A DNA stretch of 64,000 nt from Clostridiales bacterium (GCA_017554745.1 JAFZHS010000008.1:112449-176448); one strand, 5' to 3'. Shown: positions 41,766-51,684, counted from the first letter of the stretch. The notes: a model not told the origin generated them from the letters alone. Made by a program: numbers and translations.

Positions 41766-42914
41766 ATGGAGGATATCGAATCCGGATCATTGATAAAGAA
41801 AAGACTGATAGTTTTTGCCCTTATCGCATACGGGATATCTTTCCTCATGATGATCCCCATGTATATCGGCAAAAAGAACGGCATGGATCTCACCCAGATA
41901 GTAGATGCCCAGATGTGCTCGCCTGCAGCAGGCGTTGCCTTGGGATATCTGATGTTCTACAAGGGCGACAAGCGCGTTCCGAAGATGTTCATGATCGTCC
42001 TCGTCATAAACTATGCCATCCAGCTGTTGCTCGCTCTCCTAAGCATATTTGCAAATCCGTTCACGGCTAATGATGTTATTAACCTTGCGCAGGCGGCAGG
42101 ACCTGCATCAGATGATGTCACTGCGCTCGCAGGTTCGCAGTCTGTTATAAAGCTCCAGCAGCTCTATCTTTTGGGTGGTGAGCTTATTCTCATTGGCTGT
42201 TCGATACTCCTTTGGATAGGTTATTTTACGGCAGGCAGGGAGAGACGCAAGTTTGCAGGGCTCTCGAGAAATAACGAGGGCAAAGGCGTTTTGCTCATAT
42301 TGCTTTTCGTAGGCCTTTACTGCTTAAGGATCTTCGTGCCCATGATCGCCGAGGGCCTTCTCACCAATACTATGAGGGAGTACGGGGAAATGTATGCGGG
42401 TATCCTCAAGAATCCGCTATTCTACCTGTCTCTCATAAGCCTGCCTATCAATTATCCGCTGACTATAATCGCTTTCCTTGGCGAGGAATACGGGTGGAGG
42501 CATTTCCTCCAGCCGATCATGCAGAAAAAGTTCGGCATGAAGCTTGGCGTCATTCTCCTCGGTGTTGTCTGGGGATTGTGGCACATTCCGGTCGACACGA
42601 TGTTCTACACCGAAGATTCGGTTCCGCAGATGATAATAGGCCAGATAATCACGTGCATATCTATCGGTATCTTCTTCGGATATGCATATCTTAAGACCAA
42701 CAACATCTGGGTCCCCGTATGCATGCACTTCCTTAATAACAACCTCATTCCGATCCTTACCGGGGAATTCACGGCTGAAATTATGCAGGACCAGCATGTA
42801 CCGTGGGAATATCTCATCGAGATCCTTATAATAGACTTCCTGGTATTCTGTCTGTTCATATTTGCGAAGGAATACAAGGAAAAGAAAAAAACCAAAGAGG
42901 CATCAGATGCGTGA
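41766..42914 (+). CDS. CPBP family intramembrane metalloprotease
   Basis: An integral membrane protein with eight or so helices and the CPBP (Abi) motifs: motif 1 GEEYGWRHFLQP (EExxxR), motif 2 WGLWHIP, motif 3 VCMHFLNNN. Members process prenylated proteins in eukaryotes and act in bacteriocin immunity or regulation in bacteria; the target here is unknown. GGGGGACAGGG precedes the ATG. The end overlaps the RluA-type gene by 8 nt. Confidence 0.92.
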   Translation: MEDIESGSLIKKRLIVFALIAYGISFLMMIPMYIGKKNGMDLTQIVDAQMCSPAAGVALGYLMFYKGDKRVPKMFMIVLVINYAIQLLLALLSIFANPFTANDVINLAQAAGPASDDVTALAGSQSVIKLQQLYLLGGELILIGCSILLWIGYFTAGRERRKFAGLSRNNEGKGVLLILLFVGLYCLRIFVPMIAEGLLTNTMREYGEMYAGILKNPLFYLSLISLPINYPLTIIAFLGEEYGWRHFLQPIMQKKFGMKLGVILLGVVWGLWHIPVDTMFYTEDSVPQMIIGQIITCISIGIFFGYAYLKTNNIWVPVCMHFLNNNLIPILTGEFTAEIMQDQHVPWEYLIEILIIDFLVFCLFIFAKEYKEKKKTKEASDA

Positions 42915-43890
42915 CTTTAAAGTAACCAGATCCCAGGACGGCCTTCACGTCGCAAAGGCGTGCCAGCAGGCTTTTCCGCAGCTTAAATCTGCGGATCTTT
43001 TCCATGCGCTCAAGCGCCGTGACATCAGGATCGACGGCAAGAAGACAAATAAGGATATCGCCGTTAAGGAAGGCAATACCGTTGAGATATGGCTTCCGGA
43101 CGAGCTTTTTGACAGCTCGAAAAAGGCTCCGGCCAAAGAAAAGACACCTGAGAAGATGTTCGAGATCGTGGCTGAGACAAAGGGACTTCTTATCGTAAAT
43201 AAATCGCAGGGCATTGCGGTACACTCCGGAAAGAGCGATATCGAGGACACCCTTATCGACCAGATACGGGAGACTACAAAGTATAAGGACGCCGAGCTCT
43301 GCCACAGGATCGATATGAATACCGGAGGCCTTGTCCTTATCGCGAAGAACAAGCAGGCTCTGGCTGATTGTGTCGAGCTCTTTAAGAACGACCTCGTCAC
43401 CAAGAGATACAGGGCCCTGGTATTGGGAGAGCCTGACGAAGGCGAGCCTTCGGTGGGCGTTGACGGAACTATCTACAAGGAAGTAAAAGGCTACCTTGAG
43501 AAGACACGCCAGGGTAAGGTCTATATCCATGACGAGAAGCAGCCCGGCGACCTCGACATAGCTACGAAGTACAGGATACTTAAGGTCTTTAAGGATGCGG
43601 GACCGGACGGCGAGAGCGTGTCAGACCTTGAATTGGAGCTCGTCACGGGCAGGACGCACCAGATAAGGGCGCAGTTCGCGCACCTGGGACACCCCGTCAT
43701 CGGCGACGGCAATTACGGCAGGAACAAGGTAAATCTCCATTTCGAGACCGGGGACGGCAAAAAGGTCAGATACCAGCAGCTTTTCAGCTGCCAGATCATG
43801 TTCGGAAGGATCCCGAAGAACAACATGCACGTTGACGTGTCGGGCAAAACCTTTAAAATAGGACCAGACTACAACGTTCGCCTTAAATAA
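42907..43890 (+). CDS. RluA-family rRNA/tRNA pseudouridine synthase
   Basis: An S4 domain comes first (FHALKRRDIRIDGKK, NKDIAVKEGNTVEIWLPDEL), then the RluA catalytic domain with CHRIDMNTGGLVLIAK, where the Asp is the nucleophile, and ELVTGRTHQIRAQFAHLGHP. The exact target uridine (RluC- or RluD-like) is unclear. I start at ATG 42907, which lies within the end of the CPBP gene with AGAGG upstream; the longer frame begins inside the previous gene. It is followed by murI after 16 nt. Confidence 0.93.
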   Translation: MRDFKVTRSQDGLHVAKACQQAFPQLKSADLFHALKRRDIRIDGKKTNKDIAVKEGNTVEIWLPDELFDSSKKAPAKEKTPEKMFEIVAETKGLLIVNKSQGIAVHSGKSDIEDTLIDQIRETTKYKDAELCHRIDMNTGGLVLIAKNKQALADCVELFKNDLVTKRYRALVLGEPDEGEPSVGVDGTIYKEVKGYLEKTRQGKVYIHDEKQPGDLDIATKYRILKVFKDAGPDGESVSDLELELVTGRTHQIRAQFAHLGHPVIGDGNYGRNKVNLHFETGDGKKVRYQQLFSCQIMFGRIPKNNMHVDVSGKTFKIGPDYNVRLK

Positions 43891-43906
43891 AGGAAGAAGG
43901 ATTTAA

Positions 43907-44734
43907 ATGACTGATAACAGACCGATCGGAGTTTTCGATTCAGGTATCGGAGGATTAACCGTTCTCCGCGAGATATGGAATGCGGTGCCGGGTGAGAGCA
44001 CCATATATTTCGGTGACAATTCCAGAGCTCCTTACGGCACGAAGTCCAGGAGCACCGTCATCCGTTATTCCCTGCAGAACATGAAGTTTTTGGAGAGCAA
44101 GGACGTCAAGATGATCGTTATCGCCTGCAATACCGCAAGCGCGTACGCATATGAAGAACTGAAGAAGAGGGCAAATGTCCCTGTCGTTGAAGTGGTTACG
44201 CCCGGAGCCGACAAGGCCTGCCGCGCCACAAAGAACGGCAAGATAGGCATCATCGCCACCAAGGGAACGATATCGACAGGCGTTTACAAGCAGGCAGTCG
44301 AGAGAAGAGCAGAAGAGCTCGGCCTTAAGGATATCGAGATATTCGAGAAGGCCTGCCCCTTGTTCGTATCTCTTGCCGAAGAGGGCTGGTGGGATACCGA
44401 AGTCACGAGGCTTACTGCAGAAGAGTATTTAAAGCCCTTAAAGGAAGCGGGTGTAGATACTCTTGTAATGGCCTGCACGCATTATCCGCTGCTTTCAAAG
44501 GTTATAGGAGAAGTAATGGGCGAAGGCGTTACGCTGGTCAATACCGGTGAAGCCACGGCTCAGGTGGTCAAGGAGCTTCTTGAATCCGAATCGGGCAGCA
44601 CAGAGCCTGTAAGAGAGTTCTATACGAGCGATGAACCGGATCTTTTCGAGAAGGTGGCAGCACCATTCTTAGGCGAGGGCCTTCCTTCAGGCACGAAGCA
44701 TTTTACGACTGACCGCTATGAGGTAACCGTCTGA
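43907..44734 (+). CDS. murI: Glutamate racemase
   Basis: Makes D-glutamate for peptidoglycan. It shows GVFDSGIGGLTVLRE, FGDNSRAPYGTKS, the two catalytic cysteines in VIACNTASA and MACTHYPLL, and IGIIATKGT. Its stop shares one base with the start of the DUF1934 gene (TGATG), an operon of murI with ywiB-like DUF1934 also seen in other clostridia. Confidence 0.96.
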   Translation: MTDNRPIGVFDSGIGGLTVLREIWNAVPGESTIYFGDNSRAPYGTKSRSTVIRYSLQNMKFLESKDVKMIVIACNTASAYAYEELKKRANVPVVEVVTPGADKACRATKNGKIGIIATKGTISTGVYKQAVERRAEELGLKDIEIFEKACPLFVSLAEEGWWDTEVTRLTAEEYLKPLKEAGVDTLVMACTHYPLLSKVIGEVMGEGVTLVNTGEATAQVVKELLESESGSTEPVREFYTSDEPDLFEKVAAPFLGEGLPSGTKHFTTDRYEVTV

Positions 44735-45165
44735 TGGGAAAAGACAGTCTCGAAGAGAAGTGCCTGCTTGAGATCAGGTCCGGAATGTACGGTGAACCCC
44801 TTAAAACAATGGGTATCGTGACCACTGAGGGCGCCAGGACCGTCTATGAATGGAAAGAAAAGCATAACGACAACGAGAAAGAGACTCATTTTGTAATGAC
44901 TCTTATTAAAGAAGAATCCAAAGCTATTGTAGTAAGGAACGGGGATGTCACCTCCAGGATGGTCTTTGAGGCAGGCAATAAGACGACAAGCTCCATGAAT
45001 ACTGCTTTCGGCGTTATTGACGTAGTGATCCACACGGATTATATTAACTTCCCGGGAGGCCTTATAGACGGCGCAGAGATCAGCTATACGCTCGATCCTG
45101 ACAGCGGTGAACCGATAAGGAATATCTTTTCGATAAAAAGGCTCTTGCAAAACGAAGAAATATAA
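44734..45165 (+). CDS. DUF1934 (YwiB-like) protein
   Basis: A 143-residue calycin-like beta-barrel protein. SGMYGEPLKTMGIVT, VRNGDVTSRMVFEAGNKTTSS, and INFPGGLIDGAEISYTLD are the usual DUF1934 segments. The function is unknown. It is translationally coupled to murI and precedes rpmF by 44 nt; TATAAT overlapping its 3' end (45161-45166) might give rpmF its own promoter, though a good -35 is missing. Confidence 0.87.
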   Translation: MGKDSLEEKCLLEIRSGMYGEPLKTMGIVTTEGARTVYEWKEKHNDNEKETHFVMTLIKEESKAIVVRNGDVTSRMVFEAGNKTTSSMNTAFGVIDVVIHTDYINFPGGLIDGAEISYTLDPDSGEPIRNIFSIKRLLQNEEI

Positions 45166-45209
45166 TGTATTATCTTCAAGCATTTGTGTAAAGAAAGAGG
45201 TGAAGATGA

Positions 45210-45395
45210 ATGGCACATCCGAAGCGTAAATGGTCGAAGGCAAGGACAGCTCGTCACAGAAGCGCATGGAAACTTAACATGCCGGGTCTCGTTGAATGTC
45301 CCCAGTGTCATGCTAAGATGCTTCGCCGCACGGTCTGCAAGAACTGCGGTTACCTGGATGGAAAACAGGTTATCAAAGTCGACGAAGAGATCTGA
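45210..45395 (+). CDS. rpmF: Ribosomal protein bL32 (zinc-binding form)
   Basis: Component of the large ribosomal subunit. MAHPKRKWSKARTARHRSAW is the typical start, with the zinc-binding pairs CPQC and CKNC. It is 61 residues long. GAGGTG is at the ribosome binding site. In many Bacillota a DUF177 gene precedes rpmF; here DUF1934 is in that place. A terminator lies between rpmF and der. Confidence 0.97.
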   Translation: MAHPKRKWSKARTARHRSAWKLNMPGLVECPQCHAKMLRRTVCKNCGYLDGKQVIKVDEEI

Positions 45396-45420
45396 GATAA
45401 TTAACGAAGTATTACTTAAC

Positions 45421-45459
45421 GAGGCAGTGTATGGAATTAAGGCACTGCCTCTTATTTTT
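45421..45459 (+). terminator. Rho-independent terminator of rpmF
   Basis: AGGCAGTG / CACTGCCT stem with a 13-nt loop, followed by CTTATTTTT. Confidence 0.85.
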
Positions 45460-45482
45460 GCAAAGGAAGGACTTTAAAGGGC

Positions 45483-46814
45483 ATGAGCAAACCGGTAGTG
45501 GCAATAGTGGGAAGGCCTAATGTAGGCAAATCCTCATTGTTTAACACCATCTATGGTGAGCGTATCTCCATCGTGCATGACACTCCCGGTGTCACGCGCG
45601 ACCGTATCTATGCCGAGACTTCCTGGTGCGGAAGAGACTTCATAATGATCGATACGGGCGGTATTGAGCCCGACACGGGAGATGACATCATATTGCAGCA
45701 GATGCGCGTCCAGGCTGAGATCGCGATCGAGACTGCCGATGTCATCCTTTTTATGTGCGACCTCAAGAGCGGACTGACGGCAGCTGACGAGGAGATCGCG
45801 GTAATGCTGCGCAAGGCAGGACGCCCGGTCGTCGTATGCGTCAACAAATCCGACTATGTAGGCGATCCTCCGCCGGAATTCTATGAATTCTATAATCTTG
45901 GCTTAGAGGACGTCTGCGCCATCTCCGCTGCCCACAAGCTGGGCCTTGGCGAGATGCTCGACATGGTCGTATCAAAGTTCCCGCCGGCAGATGAATCAGA
46001 AGGCAAGGACGAGACCATCAGGGTCGCCATCATCGGCAGGCCTAATGCCGGCAAGTCCTCATTATCAAACAGACTTTCAGGTACCGAGAGAAGCATCGTA
46101 TCAGATATCGCAGGTACCACAAGAGATACAATTGACTCCCTGATCGAGAATGAATACGGTTCTTTCACGATCGTTGATACTGCAGGCATGCGTAAGAAGG
46201 GCAAGATCGAAGACGTCATCGAGCGTTATTCGATGGTAAGGGCCGTTGCCGCAGTCGACAGAAGCGATGTATGCGTTATCCTCATCGATGCCGAGGCAGG
46301 CGTGACGGAGCAGGATACAAGGATCGCGGGCATGGCTCACGATTCGGGCAAGGCATCCGTAATCGTAATTAATAAATGGGATCTCATCGAAAAGCAGACA
46401 GGCACATTGGAGCAGATGGAAAAGATCGTAAAAGACCGTCTGCCGTTTATGGATTATGCGCCTGTGCTCTTTATATCGGCTAAGACGGGACAGCGCGTGG
46501 ACAAGCTTTTCGCGCTCATCAAGACAGTATATGAGAATTCCCAAAAGCGCCTCACTACAAGCGTTTTGAATAAGATGATCTCTGAGGCCGTAACACAGGT
46601 CCCGACACCTCAGGACAAGGGAAGACATCTCCGTATCTACTATGGCACACAGGTATCCGTGCAGCCGCCTACGTTCGTGCTTTTCGTCAACGACAAGGAA
46701 TTGTCGCATTTCTCTTATGAGAGATATCTCGAGAATCAGCTTCGAAGAAACTTCGGCTTCGAAGGCGTTCCAATACGTCTCCTTTTGCGTAATAAGAATG
46801 GTGAAGAAGACTGA
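45483..46814 (+). CDS. der: Ribosome assembly GTPase Der (EngA)
   Basis: A double-GTPase needed for 50S subunit maturation. G1 motifs are GRPNVGKSS (residues about 8-16) and GRPNAGKSS (about 185-193). DTGG and DTAG are the G3 motifs, NKSD and NKWD the G4 motifs. The C-terminal KH-like domain ends at RNKNGEED. The length of 443 residues is usual. Ribosome binding site AAGGAAGGA is upstream. Confidence 0.97.
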   Translation: MSKPVVAIVGRPNVGKSSLFNTIYGERISIVHDTPGVTRDRIYAETSWCGRDFIMIDTGGIEPDTGDDIILQQMRVQAEIAIETADVILFMCDLKSGLTAADEEIAVMLRKAGRPVVVCVNKSDYVGDPPPEFYEFYNLGLEDVCAISAAHKLGLGEMLDMVVSKFPPADESEGKDETIRVAIIGRPNAGKSSLSNRLSGTERSIVSDIAGTTRDTIDSLIENEYGSFTIVDTAGMRKKGKIEDVIERYSMVRAVAAVDRSDVCVILIDAEAGVTEQDTRIAGMAHDSGKASVIVINKWDLIEKQTGTLEQMEKIVKDRLPFMDYAPVLFISAKTGQRVDKLFALIKTVYENSQKRLTTSVLNKMISEAVTQVPTPQDKGRHLRIYYGTQVSVQPPTFVLFVNDKELSHFSYERYLENQLRRNFGFEGVPIRLLLRNKNGEED

Positions 46815-46943
46815 TATTTTGTGAAATATCACAGTCACAAATAACGCCGTTTCAGTAGCAAAATATTACTCGGTTTAAATTAATAATAATTAGAAATATC
46901 GGCCTGGGGTATAAGCCCCGTCTATTTTACGGAGAAATCATTT

Positions 46944-48797
46944 ATGGCAGTCAAGACTATCGAGAATTTAAGAAACATAGCAATTATCGCCCACGTTGAC
47001 CACGGCAAGACAACGATCGTAGATTCCATGCTCAAGCAGGCAGGAGTTTACCGTGATAACGAGACAGTCGTAGAGCAGGTCATGGACTCTAACGACTTGG
47101 AGCGTGAGAGAGGTATTACGATCCTTGCCAAGAATACGGCTATCGACTACAAGGGCATCCGCATCAACGTCGTAGATACTCCCGGCCACGCTGACTTCGG
47201 CGGTGAGGTTGAGCGTGTTCTTAAGATGGTCGACTCCGTTCTCCTCGTAGTAGACGCTTTTGACGGACCGATGCCCCAGACAAGATTCGTTCTTCACAAG
47301 GCACTCGAATTAGGCCTTAAGCCTATCGTCTGCATCAACAAGATCGACCGTCCTGACGCAAGACCTCTTGAAGTAGTCGACATGGTGCTTGACCTCTTCA
47401 TCGAGCTCGGCGCAGATGACGACCAGCTCGAATTCCCCGTCGTATATACATCCGGCAAGACATGCATCGCTACTCTTGACCTCAAGGAATATGAAGAAGG
47501 CAAAGAGCTCGACTTCACACCTCTCCTTGATACAGTAGTCAAATACACACCCTGCCCGGTAGGCGATCCTGAAGGTCCCATGCAGCTCCTCGTATCCAAC
47601 ATCGATTCAGATCCTTATATCGGAAGGATCGGCGTAGGAAGAGTCGAGAGAGGCACCATCAAGCAGGGCGAGAACGTTGCTCTCATGACATATGGCGAAG
47701 ACGGCAAGCGTAACGCAAGAGTAGTTAAGCTCATGAGATTCCACAACTTAGGCCGTGAGGAGGTCTCCGAAGCTTCCATCGGTGAGATCGTATGCGTTGC
47801 AGGTATCGCTGACATCAACATCGGTGACACTCTCTGCGATGCCCTTGATCCCGAGCCGCTTCCGTTCGTTAAGATCGACGAGCCTACCATCGCAATGACA
47901 TTCTCAGTCAACGACAGCCCTTTCGCAGGCCAGGAAGGTAAGTTCGTTACTTCACGTCACTTAAGAGACAGACTCTTCAAGGAGATCGAGACAAACGTTT
48001 CCATGAGAGTCGAAGAGACAGATACCACAGAGGCATTCATCGTAAAGGGAAGAGGAGAGCTCCATCTCTCCATCCTCATCGAGACAATGCGCCGTGAAGG
48101 CTATGAGTTCCAGGTAAGCAAGCCGCAGGTCATCATGAAGGAGATCGACGGTGTCCTCTGTGAACCTGTTGAAGAGCTCGTTATTGACGTTCCTGAGGAC
48201 TTCGTAGGTCCTGTCATGGAGAAGATCGGTAAGCGTAAGGGTGAGCTCCTCAACATGCTTCCTCCGACCAAGGGATATACACGTCTTGAGTTCAAGATCC
48301 CTTCAAGAGGACTCCTCGGTTACCGTACCGAATTTTTGACCGACACTAAGGGCAATGGTATAATGAACTCCGTTATCTCGGGCTTTGAACCCTTCGCAGG
48401 TGAGATCGAGACGAGAGGTCAGGGAGTGCTCGTAGCATTCGAGACCGGAACGGCCGTAACCTACGGATTGTACAATGCCCAGGACAGAGGTGCACTCTTC
48501 ATCGGAGCAGGCACACCGGTATATGAAGGCATGATCGTAGGTATCAATCCCAAGCCTGATGATATTACCGTTAATGTCTGCAAAAAGAAGCATGTAACCA
48601 ACATGCGTTCTGCAGGTGCCGACGACGCAATGCGTCTTACGCCGCCTTTGAATTACTCCCTTGAGCAGTGCTTGGAATTTGTCGAAGATGATGAGCTTTG
48701 CGAGGTAACTCCCCAGAGCATCAGACTTCGCAAGAAGATATTAAATAACGACTTGCGCGCCAAGACGGTAGCAAAGCTTAAGAATAAGGACGCGTAA
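46944..48797 (+). CDS. typA: Translational GTPase TypA/BipA
   Basis: A ribosome-associated GTPase of the EF-G family involved in ribosome assembly and stress. It has G1 [16 protein letters not shown] (switch), [12 protein letters not shown] and [10 protein letters not shown], then domains II, III, V and the BipA-specific C-terminal part ([19 protein letters not shown]). It has 617 residues. A weak AT-rich promoter region lies in 46840-46890. mltG follows 33 nt downstream. A strong promoter-like sequence is inside the gene at 48336-48364. Confidence 0.97.
   Translation: MAVKTIENLRNIAIIAHVDHGKTTIVDSMLKQAGVYRDNETVVEQVMDSNDLERERGITILAKNTAIDYKGIRINVVDTPGHADFGGEVERVLKMVDSVLLVVDAFDGPMPQTRFVLHKALELGLKPIVCINKIDRPDARPLEVVDMVLDLFIELGADDDQLEFPVVYTSGKTCIATLDLKEYEEGKELDFTPLLDTVVKYTPCPVGDPEGPMQLLVSNIDSDPYIGRIGVGRVERGTIKQGENVALMTYGEDGKRNARVVKLMRFHNLGREEVSEASIGEIVCVAGIADINIGDTLCDALDPEPLPFVKIDEPTIAMTFSVNDSPFAGQEGKFVTSRHLRDRLFKEIETNVSMRVEETDTTEAFIVKGRGELHLSILIETMRREGYEFQVSKPQVIMKEIDGVLCEPVEELVIDVPEDFVGPVMEKIGKRKGELLNMLPPTKGYTRLEFKIPSRGLLGYRTEFLTDTKGNGIMNSVISGFEPFAGEIETRGQGVLVAFETGTAVTYGLYNAQDRGALFIGAGTPVYEGMIVGINPKPDDITVNVCKKKHVTNMRSAGADDAMRLTPPLNYSLEQCLEFVEDDELCEVTPQSIRLRKKILNNDLRAKTVAKLKNKDA
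48336..48364 (+). promoter_or_regulatory. Promoter-like sequence inside typA
   Basis: TTGACC (48336-48341), a 17-bp spacer and TATAAT (48359-48364), with the extended -10 TG. It points toward mltG, about 470 nt downstream. Codon constraint ([11 protein letters not shown]) could explain part of the match. Confidence 0.4.
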
Positions 48798-48830
48798 AAA
48801 CTATAAACATCGGGGGTGAAGCTTTAACTT

Positions 48831-50045
48831 ATGTTATCCAACAAAGTCAGAGTCGCTCTCAGAATTTTGATCATCCTGACACTGTTATTCGGATTCGGAG
48901 TAGCCGGCGTTTACGTCGGCTATAACTATGTCATCTCGCAGGATAAGAGACTTACGGCTCTCAAGCAGGATATAGAAGACGGCAAGTACAAGATCAAGGC
49001 TGATACGGAAGGTGCTGTCACCATCGTTATCAAGAGCGGTGATTCCACATCTGATATCGCTGAGAAGCTGTACGACCAGGGCCTTATCACCAACAAGTTC
49101 CTTTTCTCGATCATAAGCAAGCTCAACGGTTACGACGGCGCTTACATAGCCGGTACGCACTATCTGCTCAAGGGCTTCTCATACGACGAGATCATGTATC
49201 TTCTCACCATGCAGCCTGCTGCCGTTACCGTAACCATTCCGGAAGGCTCCACATATTATGAGGTCAAGCAGATACTCCATGATGCAGGCCTTAATTTCGA
49301 CGATGCCGAGTTCGACAGGTGCATGAATTCCCCGAACCTCTTCGTCGACTATGAGTTCGTATCCCAGATCGAGATCAAGGAGGGAAGAGATTTTATCCTC
49401 GCAGGATACCTCTATCCCGATACGTATAATTTCGACGTTAACGCAAGCCCCGAGTCTATCATAAGAAGATTCCTGAATAATATGCAAAACAAGCTCTACG
49501 ATGAGTACTATGTGCGCGCAAAGAGACTCGGCATGTCCATGGATGAGGTCATTACGCTTGCATCCGTTATCCAGATGGAGACAGGTAAGGCTCCTGACAT
49601 GATGCTCGTTTCTGCGGTATTCCATAACAGACTTGACTCGGATGACGAGTCAATGAGATATCTGGGTTCTTCTGCCACGATCAACTATCTGATCAAAGCA
49701 AACGGCGGTAAGTCATCGCTGCTCCACACCGACGCCCAGCTTACCATCGACAGCCCGTATAACACATATACGCATCCGGGACTTCCTCCGGGACCTATCT
49801 GCATGCCCGGTATCGAGGCCATCTCTGCTGCTCTTTATCCTGAGCCGAACTGCAATTATTTTTACTTCTGCGCAACGGGTATCGAAGGCGGCACGGCATT
49901 TGCCACGACGCTCGCCGAGCACGAAGAGAATCTCGAGAAGTACAAGGATAACTGGATCGCTGCTGATAATGCACCTGAGGTCACACCTACAGAGTCTTCT
50001 GAGGAGACAACAGAGTCCACTGCAATGGTCATTCTTGACGACTGA
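48831..50045 (+). CDS. mltG: Endolytic murein transglycosylase MltG
   Basis: Cleaves nascent glycan strands at the membrane. One membrane helix (about residues 10-32) is followed by a LysM-like part (IVIKSGDSTSDIAEKLYDQG) and the YceG domain (LAGYLYPDTYNF, NTYTHPGLPPGPICMPG). The catalytic Glu in TLASVIQMETG is present at residue 250; the other conserved Glu two residues before is Gln248. The C-terminus is a Glu/Ser/Thr-rich tail. It is followed by the U32 gene in the same direction, 31 nt away. Confidence 0.93.
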   Translation: MLSNKVRVALRILIILTLLFGFGVAGVYVGYNYVISQDKRLTALKQDIEDGKYKIKADTEGAVTIVIKSGDSTSDIAEKLYDQGLITNKFLFSIISKLNGYDGAYIAGTHYLLKGFSYDEIMYLLTMQPAAVTVTIPEGSTYYEVKQILHDAGLNFDDAEFDRCMNSPNLFVDYEFVSQIEIKEGRDFILAGYLYPDTYNFDVNASPESIIRRFLNNMQNKLYDEYYVRAKRLGMSMDEVITLASVIQMETGKAPDMMLVSAVFHNRLDSDDESMRYLGSSATINYLIKANGGKSSLLHTDAQLTIDSPYNTYTHPGLPPGPICMPGIEAISAALYPEPNCNYFYFCATGIEGGTAFATTLAEHEENLEKYKDNWIAADNAPEVTPTESSEETTESTAMVILDD

Positions 50046-50076
50046 TCTGATTTAAGTTTTCGAGAAGGAACACAAC

Positions 50077-51363
50077 ATGGGTCACGACCGTTCACGTTAT
50101 GAGATCTTAAGCCCTGCCGGCAATCCGGATAAGCTCCGTGCCGCTGTTAATTACGGCGCAGACGCAGTCTATCTGTCCGGAAGAAGCTACGGGCTCCGCG
50201 CTTTTTCAGATAACTTCAGCGAAGATGAGATGAAGGCGGGCATCGCCTATGCCCACGATCACGGCGTAAAGTGCTATGTCACGCTGAACGTTATGCCTAC
50301 CGAAGAAGACCTTGCAGGCCTTGAGCATGCAGTGAGGTTCGTAGGCAATGAGAGCGGCGCTGACGCAGTGCTCGTATCTGATCCGGGAGTGTTCACCATG
50401 GTCCGTACGCTGTGCCCTGACCTCGAGATACACATCTCCACACAGGCAAGCGTCACGAACAGCGCAGCCTGCAATTTCTGGGCATCCCAGGGCGCGAAAA
50501 GAATAGTCCTCGCACGCGAGGTCACTCTTGACCAGATAAAGAAGATCCGCAAAGCGATTCCTTCGGATGTTGAGCTCGAATGCTTCATCCACGGAGCCAT
50601 GTGCGTCTCGTATTCGGGAAGATGCCTGCTGTCCAATTATTTCACGGGCAGAAGATCCAACGGCGGCGCCTGCGCACAGCCCTGCAGATGGGGCTACTAC
50701 GTTGTCGAAGAAAAGCGCCCCGACATCCCGCTTCCCGTAGAAGAAGATCAGAGAGGCACTTATATTTTCGGCAGCCGTGATATCTGCATGATCGATCATG
50801 TCCCGGAACTTGTGGATGCCGGTATCAATTCATTTAAGATCGAAGGCAGGATCAAGGGCGCTTACTATGCGGCCGCAGTCACAAAGGTCTATAGGGAAGC
50901 CATAGATCTGTACTGCAAGGATCCCGATAATTACAAAGTCGATCCCGGGTGGAAGGTGATCCTCGACAAGGTGGTCCACAGAGATTATGACACCGGATTC
51001 TTCTTTGATTCTCCCGCAGCTGATGCGAAGATAGATCCTGACAAGTCTTATAACAAGCCTGCTTTTGTGGTGGGTGTTACTTCAGGCACAGAGGACGGCC
51101 TTATTAAGGTAACCCAGAAGAATAAGCTTTATGAAGGCGATACCCTCAACGTGCTCATGCCTGAAGGATATATGGCCCCCATCGTCGTTTCCGAGCTTTA
51201 CGATGACAAGATGAACAGGGTAAAGGACTGCCCTCATCCCGAGATGACATTCTATATGAAGGCTGTATCATCTGAGGACGGAAGTCCTGTCACGCTCCCT
51301 GAAATGACATTCCTGTCCCGTGACGGCGATAAGGACTTCGGAATTCCAGCTCCCGGGAATTGA
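50077..51363 (+). CDS. U32 family protein (TrhP/YrrO-like tRNA hydroxylation)
   Basis: The U32 signature ELECFIHGAMCVSYSGRC is near residue 165, followed by GGACAQPCRWGYY, and the N-terminus EILSPAGNPDKLRAAVNYGADAVYLSG is typical. Characterised U32 members hydroxylate tRNA wobble uridine (TrhP) or 23S rRNA rather than acting as peptidases, so the older label collagenase is probably wrong here. The cysteine set is kept for an Fe-S cluster. It is likely in an operon with mltG. Confidence 0.92.
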   Translation: MGHDRSRYEILSPAGNPDKLRAAVNYGADAVYLSGRSYGLRAFSDNFSEDEMKAGIAYAHDHGVKCYVTLNVMPTEEDLAGLEHAVRFVGNESGADAVLVSDPGVFTMVRTLCPDLEIHISTQASVTNSAACNFWASQGAKRIVLAREVTLDQIKKIRKAIPSDVELECFIHGAMCVSYSGRCLLSNYFTGRRSNGGACAQPCRWGYYVVEEKRPDIPLPVEEDQRGTYIFGSRDICMIDHVPELVDAGINSFKIEGRIKGAYYAAAVTKVYREAIDLYCKDPDNYKVDPGWKVILDKVVHRDYDTGFFFDSPAADAKIDPDKSYNKPAFVVGVTSGTEDGLIKVTQKNKLYEGDTLNVLMPEGYMAPIVVSELYDDKMNRVKDCPHPEMTFYMKAVSSEDGSPVTLPEMTFLSRDGDKDFGIPAPGN

Positions 51364-51423
51364 CAATTTACAGATCTTGCTCTGAACCGCCGTTTTCTTT
51401 TACCGGTATTGCCTGATATCTGT

Positions 51424-51464
51424 ATGTCAGAAATCATTCACTATTTTGTAACACTTTCTGACAT
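51424..51464 (+). promoter_or_regulatory. 10-bp perfect inverted repeat, candidate operator
   Basis: ATGTCAGAAA (51424-51433) and TTTCTGACAT (51455-51464) are 21 nt apart. The second arm lies just before the TATACT (51474-51479) that would drive the RNA below, covering the -35 place. Confidence 0.6.
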
Positions 51465-51473
51465 CTGTTGTGC

Positions 51474-51479
51474 TATACT
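51474..51479 (+). promoter_or_regulatory. -10 box of the candidate small RNA
   Basis: TATACT, 6-7 nt before the predicted RNA start at about 51486. No good -35 box is seen, consistent with an activator at the inverted repeat. Confidence 0.5.
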
Positions 51480-51526
51480 CAAGCCATCAAAGAAAGGAAC
51501 TCAATAAGTTCAAGGAGGTGAGACCA

Positions 51527-51577
51527 ATGGGAAGTGAAGCACAAACAAGCAGACGGTTGGTCTCGCTTGATTCATAG
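51527..51577 (+). CDS. Candidate micropeptide (16 aa)
   Basis: ATG 51527 follows the consensus AAGGAGGTGA by 5-8 nt and opens a frame of 16 codons (MGSEAQTSRRLVSLDS) ending in TAG. The start codon lies in the GAGACCAA arm of a hairpin, and CCTCC right after the stop (51581-51585) could pair with the GGAGG of the ribosome binding site. It could be a regulatory leader peptide or an expressed small protein. There is no hydrophobic stretch. Confidence 0.45.
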   Translation: MGSEAQTSRRLVSLDS

Positions 51578-51684
51578 TTTCCTCCAAGTAAGTTTTTACT
51601 TAACATTGAGTTTTTCTCAAATACGAATCAACAGATCAATCGACAAGCTAACTTACAGCTGAATATTTATGTAACAGTAAACCC

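Noticed and set aside
42856..43530. Minus-strand open frame of about 225 codons opposite the RluA-type gene
   Set aside because: The plus-strand gene has full family motifs; the antisense frame is a codon-bias shadow.
46813..46830. GATATTT/AAATATC hairpin after der as terminator
   Set aside because: It is AT-only, has no T-run and is probably too weak; no feature is claimed.
49572..49580. Possible loss of the MltG catalytic residue (QME in place of EKE)
   Set aside because: Only the first of the two conserved glutamates is replaced; by my recollection of the E. coli numbering the catalytic one (Glu218) is the second, which is kept as Glu250.
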